A stretch of DNA of 64,000 nucleotides from Tissierella sp. P1 (lineage in GTDB: Bacteria; Bacillota; Clostridia; Tissierellales; Tissierellaceae), in NCBI RefSeq assembly GCF_002266425.1, contig NZ_NPMN01000005.1:1-64000 (forward strand). Reading direction: 5' to 3'. The notes under the pieces are model-generated. The model did not search any database and had not been told where the DNA came from. It saw nothing but the letters and a program-made list of their open reading frames with translations. Position 1 is the stretch's first letter. Each line of letters starts with the position of its first letter. The position numbers and the translations under genes were made by a program. Positions 17,904 through 27,335 of the stretch are shown in pieces.

Positions 17904-18613
17904 TGTCTTCGATAAGAGTAAAAGCGGTACTAAAGAAACAAGTGCTTGACACATTAAAAAATAGAACTGTGCTAATTCAATTTATTATGTTTCCCATATT
18001 AGCCCTAATACTTACAAAAACCATAGCCAATGGTAACAATGATATTCCTTATGATTACTTTATTACTATGTTCGCATCAATGTATGTAGGCATGTCGCCA
18101 GCAGTAGCAATGGAAGGAATAATATCTGAGGAGAAAGAAAAAGGAACTTTGAGATCTTTGTTAATGGCCAATGTCAAACCATATGAATATCTATTAGGAA
18201 TTGGTTTCTATACCTTTGTAATGTGTATTGTAGGAGTTGTGATTCTAGCTATTGGTGGACAGTATAGTGGGGGAGAGCTTCTAAGGTTTTTTATTATTAT
18301 GGCTTTAGGGATTTTATGCTCTATGATGTTCGGAGCTACTTTAGGAATAGTGTGTAAAAATCAAATGAGTGCTAACAGTACAACTTTACCTTTGGTCATA
18401 GTTTTTGCCTTTATGCCTATGATAGCCATATTTAATAAATCCTTTGGAAAGGTTTCAAAGTTTTTGTACACTCAACAGGTATATGACATAGTTAATAACT
18501 TGGGACAATTAAGTTTAAACATGGAGCGTTTAATTATTTTAGCTGTTAATTTTATATTGTTTTTAATATTATTTATCAATTTTTATAATAAAAAAGGTTT
18601 ATTAGATAATTAA
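17903..18613 (+). CDS. ABC-2 type transporter permease
   Basis: A 236-residue membrane protein with six predicted segments and the cytoplasmic GIISEEKEKGTLRSLLM motif of ABC-2 export permeases. It is translationally coupled to the ATPase upstream and followed 19 bases later by the precursor-like gene. It forms the exporter channel of the cluster. Confidence 0.85.
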   Translation: MSSIRVKAVLKKQVLDTLKNRTVLIQFIMFPILALILTKTIANGNNDIPYDYFITMFASMYVGMSPAVAMEGIISEEKEKGTLRSLLMANVKPYEYLLGIGFYTFVMCIVGVVILAIGGQYSGGELLRFFIIMALGILCSMMFGATLGIVCKNQMSANSTTLPLVIVFAFMPMIAIFNKSFGKVSKFLYTQQVYDIVNNLGQLSLNMERLIILAVNFILFLILFINFYNKKGLLDN

Positions 18614-18632
18614 TATTGGGAGGAGGATTATA

Positions 18633-18956
18633 ATGACATATGATGGAAATCAAGATAATAATGAAAATATAGTTGATAATCTAAATTCAAACAATGTGGC
18701 TATTCAAAAAATTATAGAAAAGGCAGTTTTAGACCCAGAATTTAAGAAGAATTTGATTGAAAATCCGGATGAAGTATTAGTTAATTATGACATTAGCGAA
18801 ATAGGAAAAATCATGATTAAATCTTTAGGCGAAGAGGACTTTGATAAATTGACTCCTGAAAACATAGAGGAGTATTTTGCAGCAGATTCCGCAATTTACA
18901 CACCAGACTTTGATGAAGACATTCCTGTAGAGTATTCTGATGAAAATGATATTTAA
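18633..18956 (+). CDS. Putative RiPP precursor, nitrile-hydratase-like leader (NHLP clan, Os1348-like)
   Basis: A 107-residue protein after GGGAGGAGG. Residues about 24-70 look like the leader region shared by nitrile-hydratase-like precursors: AIQKIIEKAVLDPEFKKNLI, ENPDEVLVNYDIS and EEDFDKLTPENI. The segment after about residue 75 is short and strongly acidic (EYFAADSAIYTPDFDED, then VEYSDENDI), with Tyr, Ser, Thr and Asp but no Cys. It would be the modified core. It lies between an exporter and two radical SAM genes, which supports the assignment. Family placement is by eye; a stand-alone helper protein of the same fold is the alternative. Confidence 0.65.
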   Translation: MTYDGNQDNNENIVDNLNSNNVAIQKIIEKAVLDPEFKKNLIENPDEVLVNYDISEIGKIMIKSLGEEDFDKLTPENIEEYFAADSAIYTPDFDEDIPVEYSDENDI

Positions 18957-18968
18957 GGAGTGTTATAT

Positions 18969-19610
18969 ATGTTTGTTTCAAGTGAGGATATAGTTTTTAA
19001 TGAATTAGATAAAAATTTAGAATCTATCATAAGAACCAGTTCTATCTTAGCAAAACTTAAGGGAAAAGATAATAAATTAATTTATATATTAGAACAGGAG
19101 TACAAAAATGATCCATTTAATATAGAAAAAATTTGTGCTTATTGCTTTTACTTATGGTTTTTAGCTGATGATCGTTTGGATTTATCAGATACTAACTCTG
19201 TATTTCAAGTTTCTTTTAACCTAATAAATGTAGTGGATGATGTGGTAGAGATAGAGCCTAGATATTGGATTTTATGGATTTTAAAATATAGAATTCAATC
19301 ATTTATGAATTTCAGTGAAGAAGAGCTAATATCTGATTTAAAAGAATTATTAGAGATACAGCGACTAAAGAATTATCCTTCATATTTCCTAGTATCAGAC
19401 ATTCTTCTTTCTCATGTATATTATCTTAAAGGAAGGTATCAAGAAGCAGAAGATATACTTAAAGAAGTCAATACCTATTATGAAGGTAAAATTAAGATTT
19501 TAAAAGAATTTTTTCAAGGATTTATAGATGAATATAGAAATCTAGTTAAGCGCTCAGAAGAAGAAAGTATTATGGAGTTATTAAATCAAATAGAAAAGGA
19601 ATATTTTTAG
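18969..19610 (+). CDS. Hypothetical helical (TPR-like) protein of the RiPP-like cluster
   Basis: A 213-residue, mostly helical protein. The segment LLSHVYYLKGRYQEAEDILKEV (residues about 150-171, first 20 shown by position) has the spacing of a tetratricopeptide motif, so it may be a scaffold. ATG 18969 is 8 bases after AAGGAG, which overlaps the precursor stop. No enzymatic motif. It may hold precursor and enzymes together; this is inference. Confidence 0.55.
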   Translation: MFVSSEDIVFNELDKNLESIIRTSSILAKLKGKDNKLIYILEQEYKNDPFNIEKICAYCFYLWFLADDRLDLSDTNSVFQVSFNLINVVDDVVEIEPRYWILWILKYRIQSFMNFSEEELISDLKELLEIQRLKNYPSYFLVSDILLSHVYYLKGRYQEAEDILKEVNTYYEGKIKILKEFFQGFIDEYRNLVKRSEEESIMELLNQIEKEYF

Positions 19611-19624
19611 AGGGGATATATGTA

Positions 19625-20917
19625 ATGAAGAGAATACTGGGAGTGGCCTTGGGAGAATTATCAACAGGGGAATTGGTCATTGCTCATTCTTTTGCTAAAG
19701 GTCTTAATAAAAATCAATATTCCATGGATTTTTTAATTCCTGAAGAAAAGAATGTTTTTTTCGAGAAGGATTGTGAATTTAGAGTCCATACAATTAGCCG
19801 AAATTATGGAGTTACTCATAATCAAAGGCATATAATTTCCCTAATAAAATCAAATAATTATGATTTAATAATACTTTTTGATGCCTTTACTATGGAATAT
19901 GCACAGTATTGGACTGGCATAAATATGGATGTATTAAAAGCATTAGACATCCCTATTTCATCCTTAGATGAATATGACTATATAAATGCTGGATATAAAT
20001 TAGATTACTATGGAATTTTTGTGAAGAAGTTACCAGATCTTCTTTCAGAAGTAGATATAATATTAAAAAACTGTCCCCTCTCTATGCCTAAGGGAGGGCA
20101 AGATTTAATAAAGGAAGCTGAGGAAAAGGGCCAATTTTATTATCAAGTTATTCAAGAAATAAGAAAGTTAGATAAAAATCATATTTTCAATATTAGAAAA
20201 AGATATGTAAAAGACGATGAAAAGATAGTTTTTCTTACACTTTCAAAATGGGAGTTAGAGGGAGCATATTCTTTTACAAGTCAAAGCACATTATGCAGAT
20301 ATCTTTTACCTCTCATTTATAATTACTTATCAGAACTAGACACCAAAATATGCTTAATTCATGTAGGTGACTCATGTTGGAATGAATCGGAATTTAAAAA
20401 TCCCAAAATAAAATATATTCATTATAGCTCATTGCCTGTAGATATTTTTGAAGAATTACTTCAATCATCAGATTTATTTGTAACATATAATTTAGTATCT
20501 ATAACTCTTACAAAGGCAGTAGATTTTGGAGTACCCTCAATTGTATTGAACAATGATAAAATCATTGATTTTAAAACCCTTGAGAAGAAATGTATGGAAA
20601 AACCTCTATGGTATCAATACATGGCTAAGGATTTAAAAAAGATATACCCTTTTACAGCTAGTATGTTTGGTTGGAATCATTTTTTAAAGGGAATTATGAA
20701 GGATAATATTTATATGAAGAGTTTTGAAAGGATACAAGTTTTCAATACAGAACAAGTAAATTCAACACTAAAGGAAATACTTTATGGTGATTTATGTGAG
20801 AAAATGATTGACAACATCAATATATTTAAAAGAGAGTTATCAAAAATACCTAATGTCAATGAGGTATTAAACAATGCTTTTCAATATTTGCTAGAGTTAG
20901 ACGAAAAGAGGGGATAA
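19625..20917 (+). CDS. GT-B-like protein (possibly DUF6365), paralogue 1
   Basis: A 430-residue protein. The N-terminus (LGVALGELSTGELVIAHSFA) and the C-terminal half (LTLSKWELEGAYSF, YIHYSSLPVDIFEELLQSSD, KAVDFGVPSIVLNN) have the look of a two-domain GT-B nucleotide-sugar transferase fold. It resembles the uncharacterised DUF6365 family seen near natural-product genes, but I cannot confirm that without a search. It is a paralogue of the protein at 22655 (shared GEL-IA start, HYSS motif and LYGD tail). With the nucleotidyltransferase at 25549 it suggests sugar attachment or a related transfer. Confidence 0.6.
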   Translation: MKRILGVALGELSTGELVIAHSFAKGLNKNQYSMDFLIPEEKNVFFEKDCEFRVHTISRNYGVTHNQRHIISLIKSNNYDLIILFDAFTMEYAQYWTGINMDVLKALDIPISSLDEYDYINAGYKLDYYGIFVKKLPDLLSEVDIILKNCPLSMPKGGQDLIKEAEEKGQFYYQVIQEIRKLDKNHIFNIRKRYVKDDEKIVFLTLSKWELEGAYSFTSQSTLCRYLLPLIYNYLSELDTKICLIHVGDSCWNESEFKNPKIKYIHYSSLPVDIFEELLQSSDLFVTYNLVSITLTKAVDFGVPSIVLNNDKIIDFKTLEKKCMEKPLWYQYMAKDLKKIYPFTASMFGWNHFLKGIMKDNIYMKSFERIQVFNTEQVNSTLKEILYGDLCEKMIDNINIFKRELSKIPNVNEVLNNAFQYLLELDEKRG

Positions 20918-20918
20918 C

Positions 20919-21719
20919 TTGGATTATTTGTTTTTAAAAAATAAAAAGAGTAAAGAATTCACAATCAGCATGACTAATGAATTCATTAATACGAGTTCAG
21001 GAGAAATATATGTTACTAGTTTAGAAACTAAATATAAAAGGTTTATTTATGAAAAGCCTATAGAAAGCTTAGGATTTGTGAAATATATAGTAGATGAGAC
21101 TCGTTATAGAAAAAAAGATAGTGAGGATTTTATGACATGGTCCTTTGCCAAGGGATTTGAATTTTACAATGCAATATATGCTTTAAAGGATAAAGCATAT
21201 AAGGATATTCTGATTGAGGAAAGTACCTATAAAAAGCCCTTTGAGACGGTGGAAGAATCATTTAACAAATTGCCAAAATTACCTTCAGTATATTTATTGA
21301 TGATGCAAGTATTCGATATCTTAGCTTTTGATTCATTTCTATCTTTTATTCATTGTCAGGAAGATGTAGAAAAAAGTTTAAAACAATATATGAAGATAGA
21401 AGAACTATCAAATAAAAACATCGATATGTCTATTGGAGAGAATTTTGAGCATTCAAACTTTAAGCACAATGATTTTTATATAGCATATTTAGGAGAAAGT
21501 TATATCTATGAAATATTTGATTATTATGCAGACTCTTCTGATGTGATTTTTGGGGATTTAAATTCAAAAATGAGGAAAAATAAATCATTATATTCGGGGA
21601 AAGTCCTTGTATCTAAGGAAGATGGAGATATTTATCATGGATATATGCATGAACTAATTGTACCTATTGATGGCAGTAATAAGGTCATTAGCAGAAAAGT
21701 ATATAAGGATCAAATTTAA
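20919..21719 (+). CDS. Hypothetical protein of the RiPP-like cluster
   Basis: A 266-residue soluble protein I do not recognise. TTG 20919 follows GAGGGG and is one base after the preceding stop. It is rich in aromatic and charged residues, with HGYMHELIVPID near the end and no cysteine cluster. It lies between a GT-B-like gene and the first radical SAM gene in an unbroken operon, so a role in precursor handling is likely but undefined. Confidence 0.55.
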   Translation: MDYLFLKNKKSKEFTISMTNEFINTSSGEIYVTSLETKYKRFIYEKPIESLGFVKYIVDETRYRKKDSEDFMTWSFAKGFEFYNAIYALKDKAYKDILIEESTYKKPFETVEESFNKLPKLPSVYLLMMQVFDILAFDSFLSFIHCQEDVEKSLKQYMKIEELSNKNIDMSIGENFEHSNFKHNDFYIAYLGESYIYEIFDYYADSSDVIFGDLNSKMRKNKSLYSGKVLVSKEDGDIYHGYMHELIVPIDGSNKVISRKVYKDQI

Positions 21720-21734
21720 ATAGGAGGAGATTTT

Positions 21735-22658
21735 GTGAAAGGATTGAGTATTCATCTGACGGATCAATGTAACCAATCTTGTAAATTTTGTGTAGTTGAT
21801 TCATATCAGGAAAGAAAAGAAAATGTGAATAAAAGGATTATATATAAGTTCTTAGAAGGAAACAGAAATAAAGGATATGAAGTAGTAAACATTCACGGCG
21901 GCGAGCCTACAATAGTTCCTGAGTTTCTGGATATTTTAGCCAGAATTAAGGAACTAGGTTATCCACAAGTTTCTCTTCAAACAAACGGGAGAACTTTAAA
22001 AGATTTCCATTTTGCAAAGCAATTATCAGATTACAATGTAAATACTTTTGTAATTTCATTTCATAATACTGATAAAATGGAAATCGCCGATTTAGCTAAT
22101 GTAAATGAAGAATGGTTAGGAGAAATAATACAGGGGATTAAAAATGCAAAAGCCGTGGGTTCAAGGGTAAGAACCAATACTGTAGTCTATAGAAACAATT
22201 TAAGAAATCTATGTGAGATTATGAAATTTATAGTAGGAGAATTGGACGTTGACCATATTAATATTTCAGCTATGCATCCTGCAGGAAGAGCATATAAAAA
22301 CTTTTATGAGGTGGTGCCAAGGTATACTGAAATCATAGAGCCTGTAATGGAGGCTGTTGACTATGTTATAAAAACAGATAAAGAATTAACACTTGAGGGG
22401 TTTCCTCCATGTCTATTAGGTGAATATAAAGATTATTTAGTGGATTGGTATGATACTGACTTTAAACTTCTTTATCATAATTTTATTTTAAATAGTTATG
22501 CTGACTTTATGTCACAAAGTACAAAGAGCCTTGGCACTATGTGCAACGGATGCAATTATAGTCATGATAGATTATGTGGAGGTATATACAAAGAATATAT
22601 AGAGAAATATGGATGGGATGAGTTTAGCGAAAGACCAATAGCGGAAGTGAATATATGA
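21735..22658 (+). CDS. Radical SAM enzyme with C-terminal cysteine cluster (SPASM/twitch-like)
   Basis: A 307-residue radical SAM protein. C12-x3-C16-x2-C19 (QCNQSCKFC) binds the catalytic [4Fe-4S] cluster, and NIHGGEPT is the SAM-binding GGE motif. C-terminal cysteines (PPCLLGEY, MCNGCNYSHDRLCGG) suggest a second auxiliary cluster, as in peptide-modifying enzymes. GTG 21735 follows AGGAGG. No separate RRE domain is visible. The next gene overlaps its stop by ATGA. Probable role: C-C, C-S or epimerising modification of the precursor; the reaction cannot be read. Confidence 0.82.
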   Translation: MKGLSIHLTDQCNQSCKFCVVDSYQERKENVNKRIIYKFLEGNRNKGYEVVNIHGGEPTIVPEFLDILARIKELGYPQVSLQTNGRTLKDFHFAKQLSDYNVNTFVISFHNTDKMEIADLANVNEEWLGEIIQGIKNAKAVGSRVRTNTVVYRNNLRNLCEIMKFIVGELDVDHINISAMHPAGRAYKNFYEVVPRYTEIIEPVMEAVDYVIKTDKELTLEGFPPCLLGEYKDYLVDWYDTDFKLLYHNFILNSYADFMSQSTKSLGTMCNGCNYSHDRLCGGIYKEYIEKYGWDEFSERPIAEVNI

Positions 22659-23872
22659 ATGTAGTTTTTATAGTTACTAGTTTTTGGTCTTTTGGTGAAC
22701 TATTAATTGCAGTGGAATTTGCTGATGAACTAATAAAATCGGGAGAGAAAATATGTTTTATAGCTCCCCCAACTCACAAAAATACTATTCTTAAAAAAGG
22801 CTATATATGCATTTCATTAGTTCCTAAATCTAGACAGTTAAATCGAATACTTTTCAATGAAGTTAAATATTCATTTAAACCAGACTTAGTAATACTCTCT
22901 GATTTTTTAAATTATAATTTTGCGGATAGACACTATGGTATAACAAAAGAAGATTTAAATATATTTGATACCACCCTATGCACATTTGACAATTTCTATT
23001 GGAACTATCCGAGAAAATGTATGGACACCTATGGATTTAAAAGTGATATACCTAAGAAAATAGTTTTAGAAGATTATGGAGCTAGAATAGTTCCTTGTCC
23101 TATTGTAAATCCAGATTCAGTAGAGGGAGAAAATGTATACACTTATTCATTGATTAGCGATTTTGTAGATATATCTAATTTGAAAAAAAGAAAAAATAGA
23201 ATAAAATATGGATTTGATAATGATGAAGATAAGATTATCTTAGTATCCTATGCAAAATGGCAAAACGAGCACATAGAGGATAGGGGAGTAAGTGAGTTTG
23301 TAAAATTATCCAATAATTTTTTTAATAAACTTATTAGTAAACTAGCAGAAGAATTTCATATAATCTGTGTTGGAAGCAAAGAAAAGATTCAGGGTGATAA
23401 TATTCATCATTACAGCTCTGTGCACACTGAAACTTTCGATGAATTAGTTTCTATCTCTAATATCTATATAAGCCGTAACATGACATCCACTTCAATGGTG
23501 AGGATCGCTTTATCAGGGGTAAGATGTGTAAATATAATTAATAGTATAAGTGATATAGGGACTATAGAAAAAATAGCAGCAAAAGATGAATTTAATATGA
23601 CCATAAAACCCTATAGATATTTTATGTTCCCAGTAGGATGGTATAGTTTTTTAAAACCAATTTTTGATAATAATCCATATGCTGAGCTTATAATTCAAAT
23701 TGAGCAGTTTGAAATTGAAAGAGGAATAGAAACTATAAAGGATATTCTCTATGGAGATAATTCTGATCATACTATTTTAACAAATAAACTTAGAAGGAAA
23801 TTATCAGAATTAATGACACCTAAGGAAATTGTAAGATCCATACTAAGTTATGATTTGGAGGGGAAAAGGTGA
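22655..23872 (+). CDS. GT-B-like protein (possibly DUF6365), paralogue 2
   Basis: A 405-residue protein, paralogous to that at 19625: FWSFGELLIAVEFADEL at the N-terminus, VSYAKWQNEH, HHYSSVHTETFDELVSISN and KDILYGDN near the end. It overlaps the genes on both sides by four bases (ATGA and GTGA), showing tight co-expression with both radical SAM enzymes. The same doubts on exact family apply. Confidence 0.6.
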   Translation: MNVVFIVTSFWSFGELLIAVEFADELIKSGEKICFIAPPTHKNTILKKGYICISLVPKSRQLNRILFNEVKYSFKPDLVILSDFLNYNFADRHYGITKEDLNIFDTTLCTFDNFYWNYPRKCMDTYGFKSDIPKKIVLEDYGARIVPCPIVNPDSVEGENVYTYSLISDFVDISNLKKRKNRIKYGFDNDEDKIILVSYAKWQNEHIEDRGVSEFVKLSNNFFNKLISKLAEEFHIICVGSKEKIQGDNIHHYSSVHTETFDELVSISNIYISRNMTSTSMVRIALSGVRCVNIINSISDIGTIEKIAAKDEFNMTIKPYRYFMFPVGWYSFLKPIFDNNPYAELIIQIEQFEIERGIETIKDILYGDNSDHTILTNKLRRKLSELMTPKEIVRSILSYDLEGKR

Positions 23873-25533
23873 TAAAGAACTTTTATATGATTCTTGTTGC
23901 TGATGAGGATTCAATAATAAAAGAACAGAATTTTATAGGCTTGTCTCTAGCGATGGGGATTATTTCATCTTATTTAAGAAAACTAGGTATAGATACGTAT
24001 ATACATGATATAAATCAATTTTTGATGGATAAATCTTTCACTAAAACGGATAAAGAACTGATTTCTCTATTATATGATAAAGATAGGGTCTTGAGTTATA
24101 TTTATGGTGAAGAAGATATTACGTTAGATGGAATAGCTAAATTATTTTTAGATCAAAATTGGAAGGAATATGATTCTTATGGTATTTCCATAGGTGCTGA
24201 TTTTTCTCTGTTTCAAATTCATTTAGGAATGATTATTGCTAAATATCTAAAAAAAGAAACTAAAAAGCCTGTAATAGTCGGAGGTAACAATGTATCCTAT
24301 CTTTATATTTTTAAAGATTTCTATCATGAATTACTTACGGCTGCTATAGAAAAATTAAAGTTCATAGTAAAAGGACCTGGAGAAAAAGCTATTTATAAGA
24401 TTATAAACTCCATAGACAAAGGAATTCCCGAAGAAATTATAGTTAGAGAAGGAGAAGGCTTGTTATATCTTGAAGATGGAGAGATAAAATCTAATATAGA
24501 GGCCAGTCCAATTGTAATTTGTCCAACATGGGATGGGCTAGATATGAAGCCTTATAGCTATCCACTTTCTACAAGTCAAAGGGAGAATGAAAATATATTA
24601 TATAGATTCCCATTGGCAATAACAAGTCAAGTAGTAGAGTTTAATAGAAGGAAAAATAGAGAAAACACCTTATTTATACCATATATTTTTAATTATAATT
24701 GTGTCTACAGCTGTGCGTTTTGTACTCAAAGTGATACAGATAGGGGACAGCTTATCATTGGAGAAGTAGAAAGAGTAGTACAGGATATTGAAGAATTATC
24801 AAAGAAGTATAATTCAAAATATTTTTATTTTCTAAATAACTATTTCCCATCATCTTTAAAATTCATAAAAGAATTTAATAGATTATTAAAGGAAAGAAAT
24901 TTGGAAATATATTGGTCCGATTGTGGGCGAGTTAATGGTATGACCTATGAAAAGTTAAAATTATTATATGAAAGTGGCTGTAGAAAGCTTGTATTTGGAT
25001 TTGAAACGGGGGACACTTGGCTGCTTGAATTTATAAATAAGAAATTAGATTTGAAAGAACTTATACAGGTTCTAAAGTGGTGCAAGGAAATAGGGATCTG
25101 GGCAGATTTAGAAGTTATAATAGGATTGCCTTATGAAAGAGAAAATGAATTTATGAACACCTATAATTTCCTCTATGAATATAGGAATCTAATAAACAAC
25201 TTTTGGTTAAATGAATATTTTCTAATACCTAATAGCTTAATAGGAAGATATCCAAATAGATATAAGATTGAACTGATTAAAGATATGTACAACTATGATA
25301 TGTTATTAAATGCAAATAGGGATAAGTTCTTAAATGAAAATATAAGTAATATGACTTCTAATTCTAGGCTTTGGGGATTCAATGAAGTGAAGGAAAATTC
25401 CTTTAGGTCTTATGGTGAAATGCAAAGGGAAAATCTTGATAAGATTAAACGATTATCAGAATTAAGAAATCCTGAATTTAATCAGCTATTCAAATTCTAT
25501 TCCAGTATGAATAAAATTAGAGAAAGCTCATAA
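23869..25533 (+). CDS. B12-binding-domain type radical SAM protein
   Basis: A 554-residue protein with an N-terminal Rossmann-like region of the B12-binding type (IGADFSLFQIHLGMIIAKYL, PVIVGGNNVSYL), followed by a radical SAM domain with CVYSCAFC at about residues 278-285 and GCRKLVFGFETG. The canonical DxHxxG cobalamin ligand motif is not evident, so cobalamin binding is uncertain. Relatives methylate or rearrange natural products. GTG 23869 overlaps the preceding stop. It is the second, structurally distinct radical SAM enzyme of the cluster. Confidence 0.78.
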   Translation: MIKNFYMILVADEDSIIKEQNFIGLSLAMGIISSYLRKLGIDTYIHDINQFLMDKSFTKTDKELISLLYDKDRVLSYIYGEEDITLDGIAKLFLDQNWKEYDSYGISIGADFSLFQIHLGMIIAKYLKKETKKPVIVGGNNVSYLYIFKDFYHELLTAAIEKLKFIVKGPGEKAIYKIINSIDKGIPEEIIVREGEGLLYLEDGEIKSNIEASPIVICPTWDGLDMKPYSYPLSTSQRENENILYRFPLAITSQVVEFNRRKNRENTLFIPYIFNYNCVYSCAFCTQSDTDRGQLIIGEVERVVQDIEELSKKYNSKYFYFLNNYFPSSLKFIKEFNRLLKERNLEIYWSDCGRVNGMTYEKLKLLYESGCRKLVFGFETGDTWLLEFINKKLDLKELIQVLKWCKEIGIWADLEVIIGLPYERENEFMNTYNFLYEYRNLINNFWLNEYFLIPNSLIGRYPNRYKIELIKDMYNYDMLLNANRDKFLNENISNMTSNSRLWGFNEVKENSFRSYGEMQRENLDKIKRLSELRNPEFNQLFKFYSSMNKIRESS

Positions 25534-25548
25534 TAAAGGAGGAAAACC

Positions 25549-26318
25549 ATGAAGGCTGTTATATTGGCTGCAGGTAAAGGAAAGCGGATTGATTCTGTCA
25601 CAAATGGGGAGAACAAATGTCTTTTAAAAATTAGAGATAAAACTATTATTGAATATAATGTGGAAAACATTAGTAGAATTGATGAAATCAATGAGATAAT
25701 AATAGTTGTTGGTTATAGGTCCCATGATATAATGTCTAAGGTTGGAAATTATTATAATGGTAAAAGAATAAGTTACTGCATTCAAAAAGAGCAAAAAGGA
25801 CTAATTAATGCACTTGAGGCAGCCAAATATGCAGTTGAAGATAATGATTTCATTCTTATATTAGGGGATGAGTTTATAATTAATAATAATTATTCCAGTG
25901 CAATCAAAAGGTTCTATGAAAAGAAATATAACTGTATGATTGGAATAGTAGAAGTCGATGATATAACTTGGTTAAAAAGACTTATACAATTGAAATAGAC
26001 GAAAATGATAATATACTAGATTTTATTGAAAAGCCGATTAAGCCATTTAACAATATTATGGGAACGGGGAATATTATATTTAAAAAAAGTTTTCTCAAAT
26101 ATATCGATGAAACTCCGGTAAATTCCATAAGGGGAGAAAAGGAATTAGTGGATTTTCTCAAGATAATATTAAAAGAGTATGGAAAGGTGACTACATTTAA
26201 GGTAGGAGATTCTTATATAAATCTAAATACTAAAGAAGATTATTATAATCTAGTAAGATTGTTTGGTATAAAAGTTGATATTTATCGTGATTCAAAATAT
26301 GGTGTTGAAAGTATTTGA
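25549..26318 (+). CDS. Sugar-type nucleotidyltransferase (single-base frameshift)
   Basis: ATG 25549 follows AAGGAGG. The N-terminus (MKAVILAAGKGKRI) is the nucleotide-binding signature of the NTP_transferase family, with LILGDEFI as the metal-binding Asp region. Frame one ends at 25998, but the matching sequence continues from about 25968 (KKTYTIEIDENDN, IEKPIKPFNN, MGTGNIIFKK) to 26318. Adding one T in AACTTGG joins them into 256 residues, a normal length. It would activate a sugar or other phosphate with CTP, UTP or dTTP, perhaps to supply the GT-B-like proteins. Confidence 0.78.
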
Positions 26319-26349
26319 TCTATATAAGTTTTAGCATAATTTAAAAAAG

Positions 26350-26390
26350 ATTAATATCTTTAAATAAAAAAAGATATTAATTTTTTTTAT
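26350..26390 (+). terminator. Intrinsic terminator at the end of the RiPP-like cluster
   Basis: A perfect 12-base stem, ATTAATATCTTT (26350-26361) with AAAGATATTAAT (26370-26381), then a run of T. Confidence 0.85.
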
Positions 26391-26441
26391 TTTTTGTAAC
26401 TTTTTCTTCTTTTTTCCGAATATCTAGTGGAGGGTGATAAA

Positions 26442-27335
26442 ATGGAAATAAAAATACAAAATCTTAGTAAAAAATATAAAAATGTAAAGGCTTTAAATAA
26501 TATTGATTTAACTATTAATACTCCTGCAATGATTGGCCTTGTAGGGCCAAATGGAGCAGGGAAAAGTACTCTTATGAAAATTTTAGTAGGACAGCTGATG
26601 GCTACAGAGGGAGAGGTTTTAGTAGATGGAGTTCCTCTTAACAAAAGAGAAAAATACTTAAAAGAAAGATTAGGATATTTGCCCCAAGACTTTGGATTAT
26701 ATGAGGAGTTAAGGGTAGAGGAATACCTAGACTATATGGCTTCCTTAAAAAGAATAAAGGAAAATAAGAAAGAGGAAATAAGAAGAGTTTTAGTAATGAC
26801 TAATCTTGAAGAAAAGAGGAAACTTAAAATAAAGACTCTTTCAGGAGGACAAAAACAGAGAGTTGGAATTGCCCAGGCAATGTTAAATAATCCTGAATTG
26901 CTTATAGTTGATGAACCAACTGTAGGACTTGATCCTGAAGAAAGAATTAAATTTAGGAATCTTTTTTCTGAAGACTCAATTGATAAAATAGTTATATTAT
27001 CTACTCACATTATTGAAGATGTAGAATCCATATGTAATCTAATTATAGTTATAAATAAAGGTAAGATACTATTTGTCGGTGAACCTAGTGAACTAGTTAG
27101 AAAAGCCATAGATCATGTAGGAATTGTGGAGATTACAGGTGCTGACAAAGAGAATTTTTTAGAAAGAGAATTAAAAGGAGAATTTAAGATTACATCTACA
27201 GTTATAACTCCTACTGGTACTAGATATAGGGTAGTATCTAAATCTCTACCTTCATATTTTGAAAAAGTAGTTCCTTCCTTAGAAGATGCCTATATATATT
27301 GCATGCTGGAGGAGGAAGAATATGTCTTTATTTAA
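26442..27335 (+). CDS. ABC transporter ATP-binding protein (exporter A)
   Basis: A complete 297-residue ATPase with Walker A GPNGAGKST, signature LSGGQKQR, Walker B LLIVDEP and TVGLDPEE, and the His switch STHIIEDVE. ATG 26442 follows GGAGGGTG. It is the partner of the two permeases that follow. The ATPase at 31088 is a close paralogue (same LPQ, LSGG and GLDPEER blocks), so the operon holds two related exporters. The first permease starts inside its last codons. Confidence 0.88.
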   Translation: MEIKIQNLSKKYKNVKALNNIDLTINTPAMIGLVGPNGAGKSTLMKILVGQLMATEGEVLVDGVPLNKREKYLKERLGYLPQDFGLYEELRVEEYLDYMASLKRIKENKKEEIRRVLVMTNLEEKRKLKIKTLSGGQKQRVGIAQAMLNNPELLIVDEPTVGLDPEERIKFRNLFSEDSIDKIVILSTHIIEDVESICNLIIVINKGKILFVGEPSELVRKAIDHVGIVEITGADKENFLERELKGEFKITSTVITPTGTRYRVVSKSLPSYFEKVVPSLEDAYIYCMLEEEEYVFI

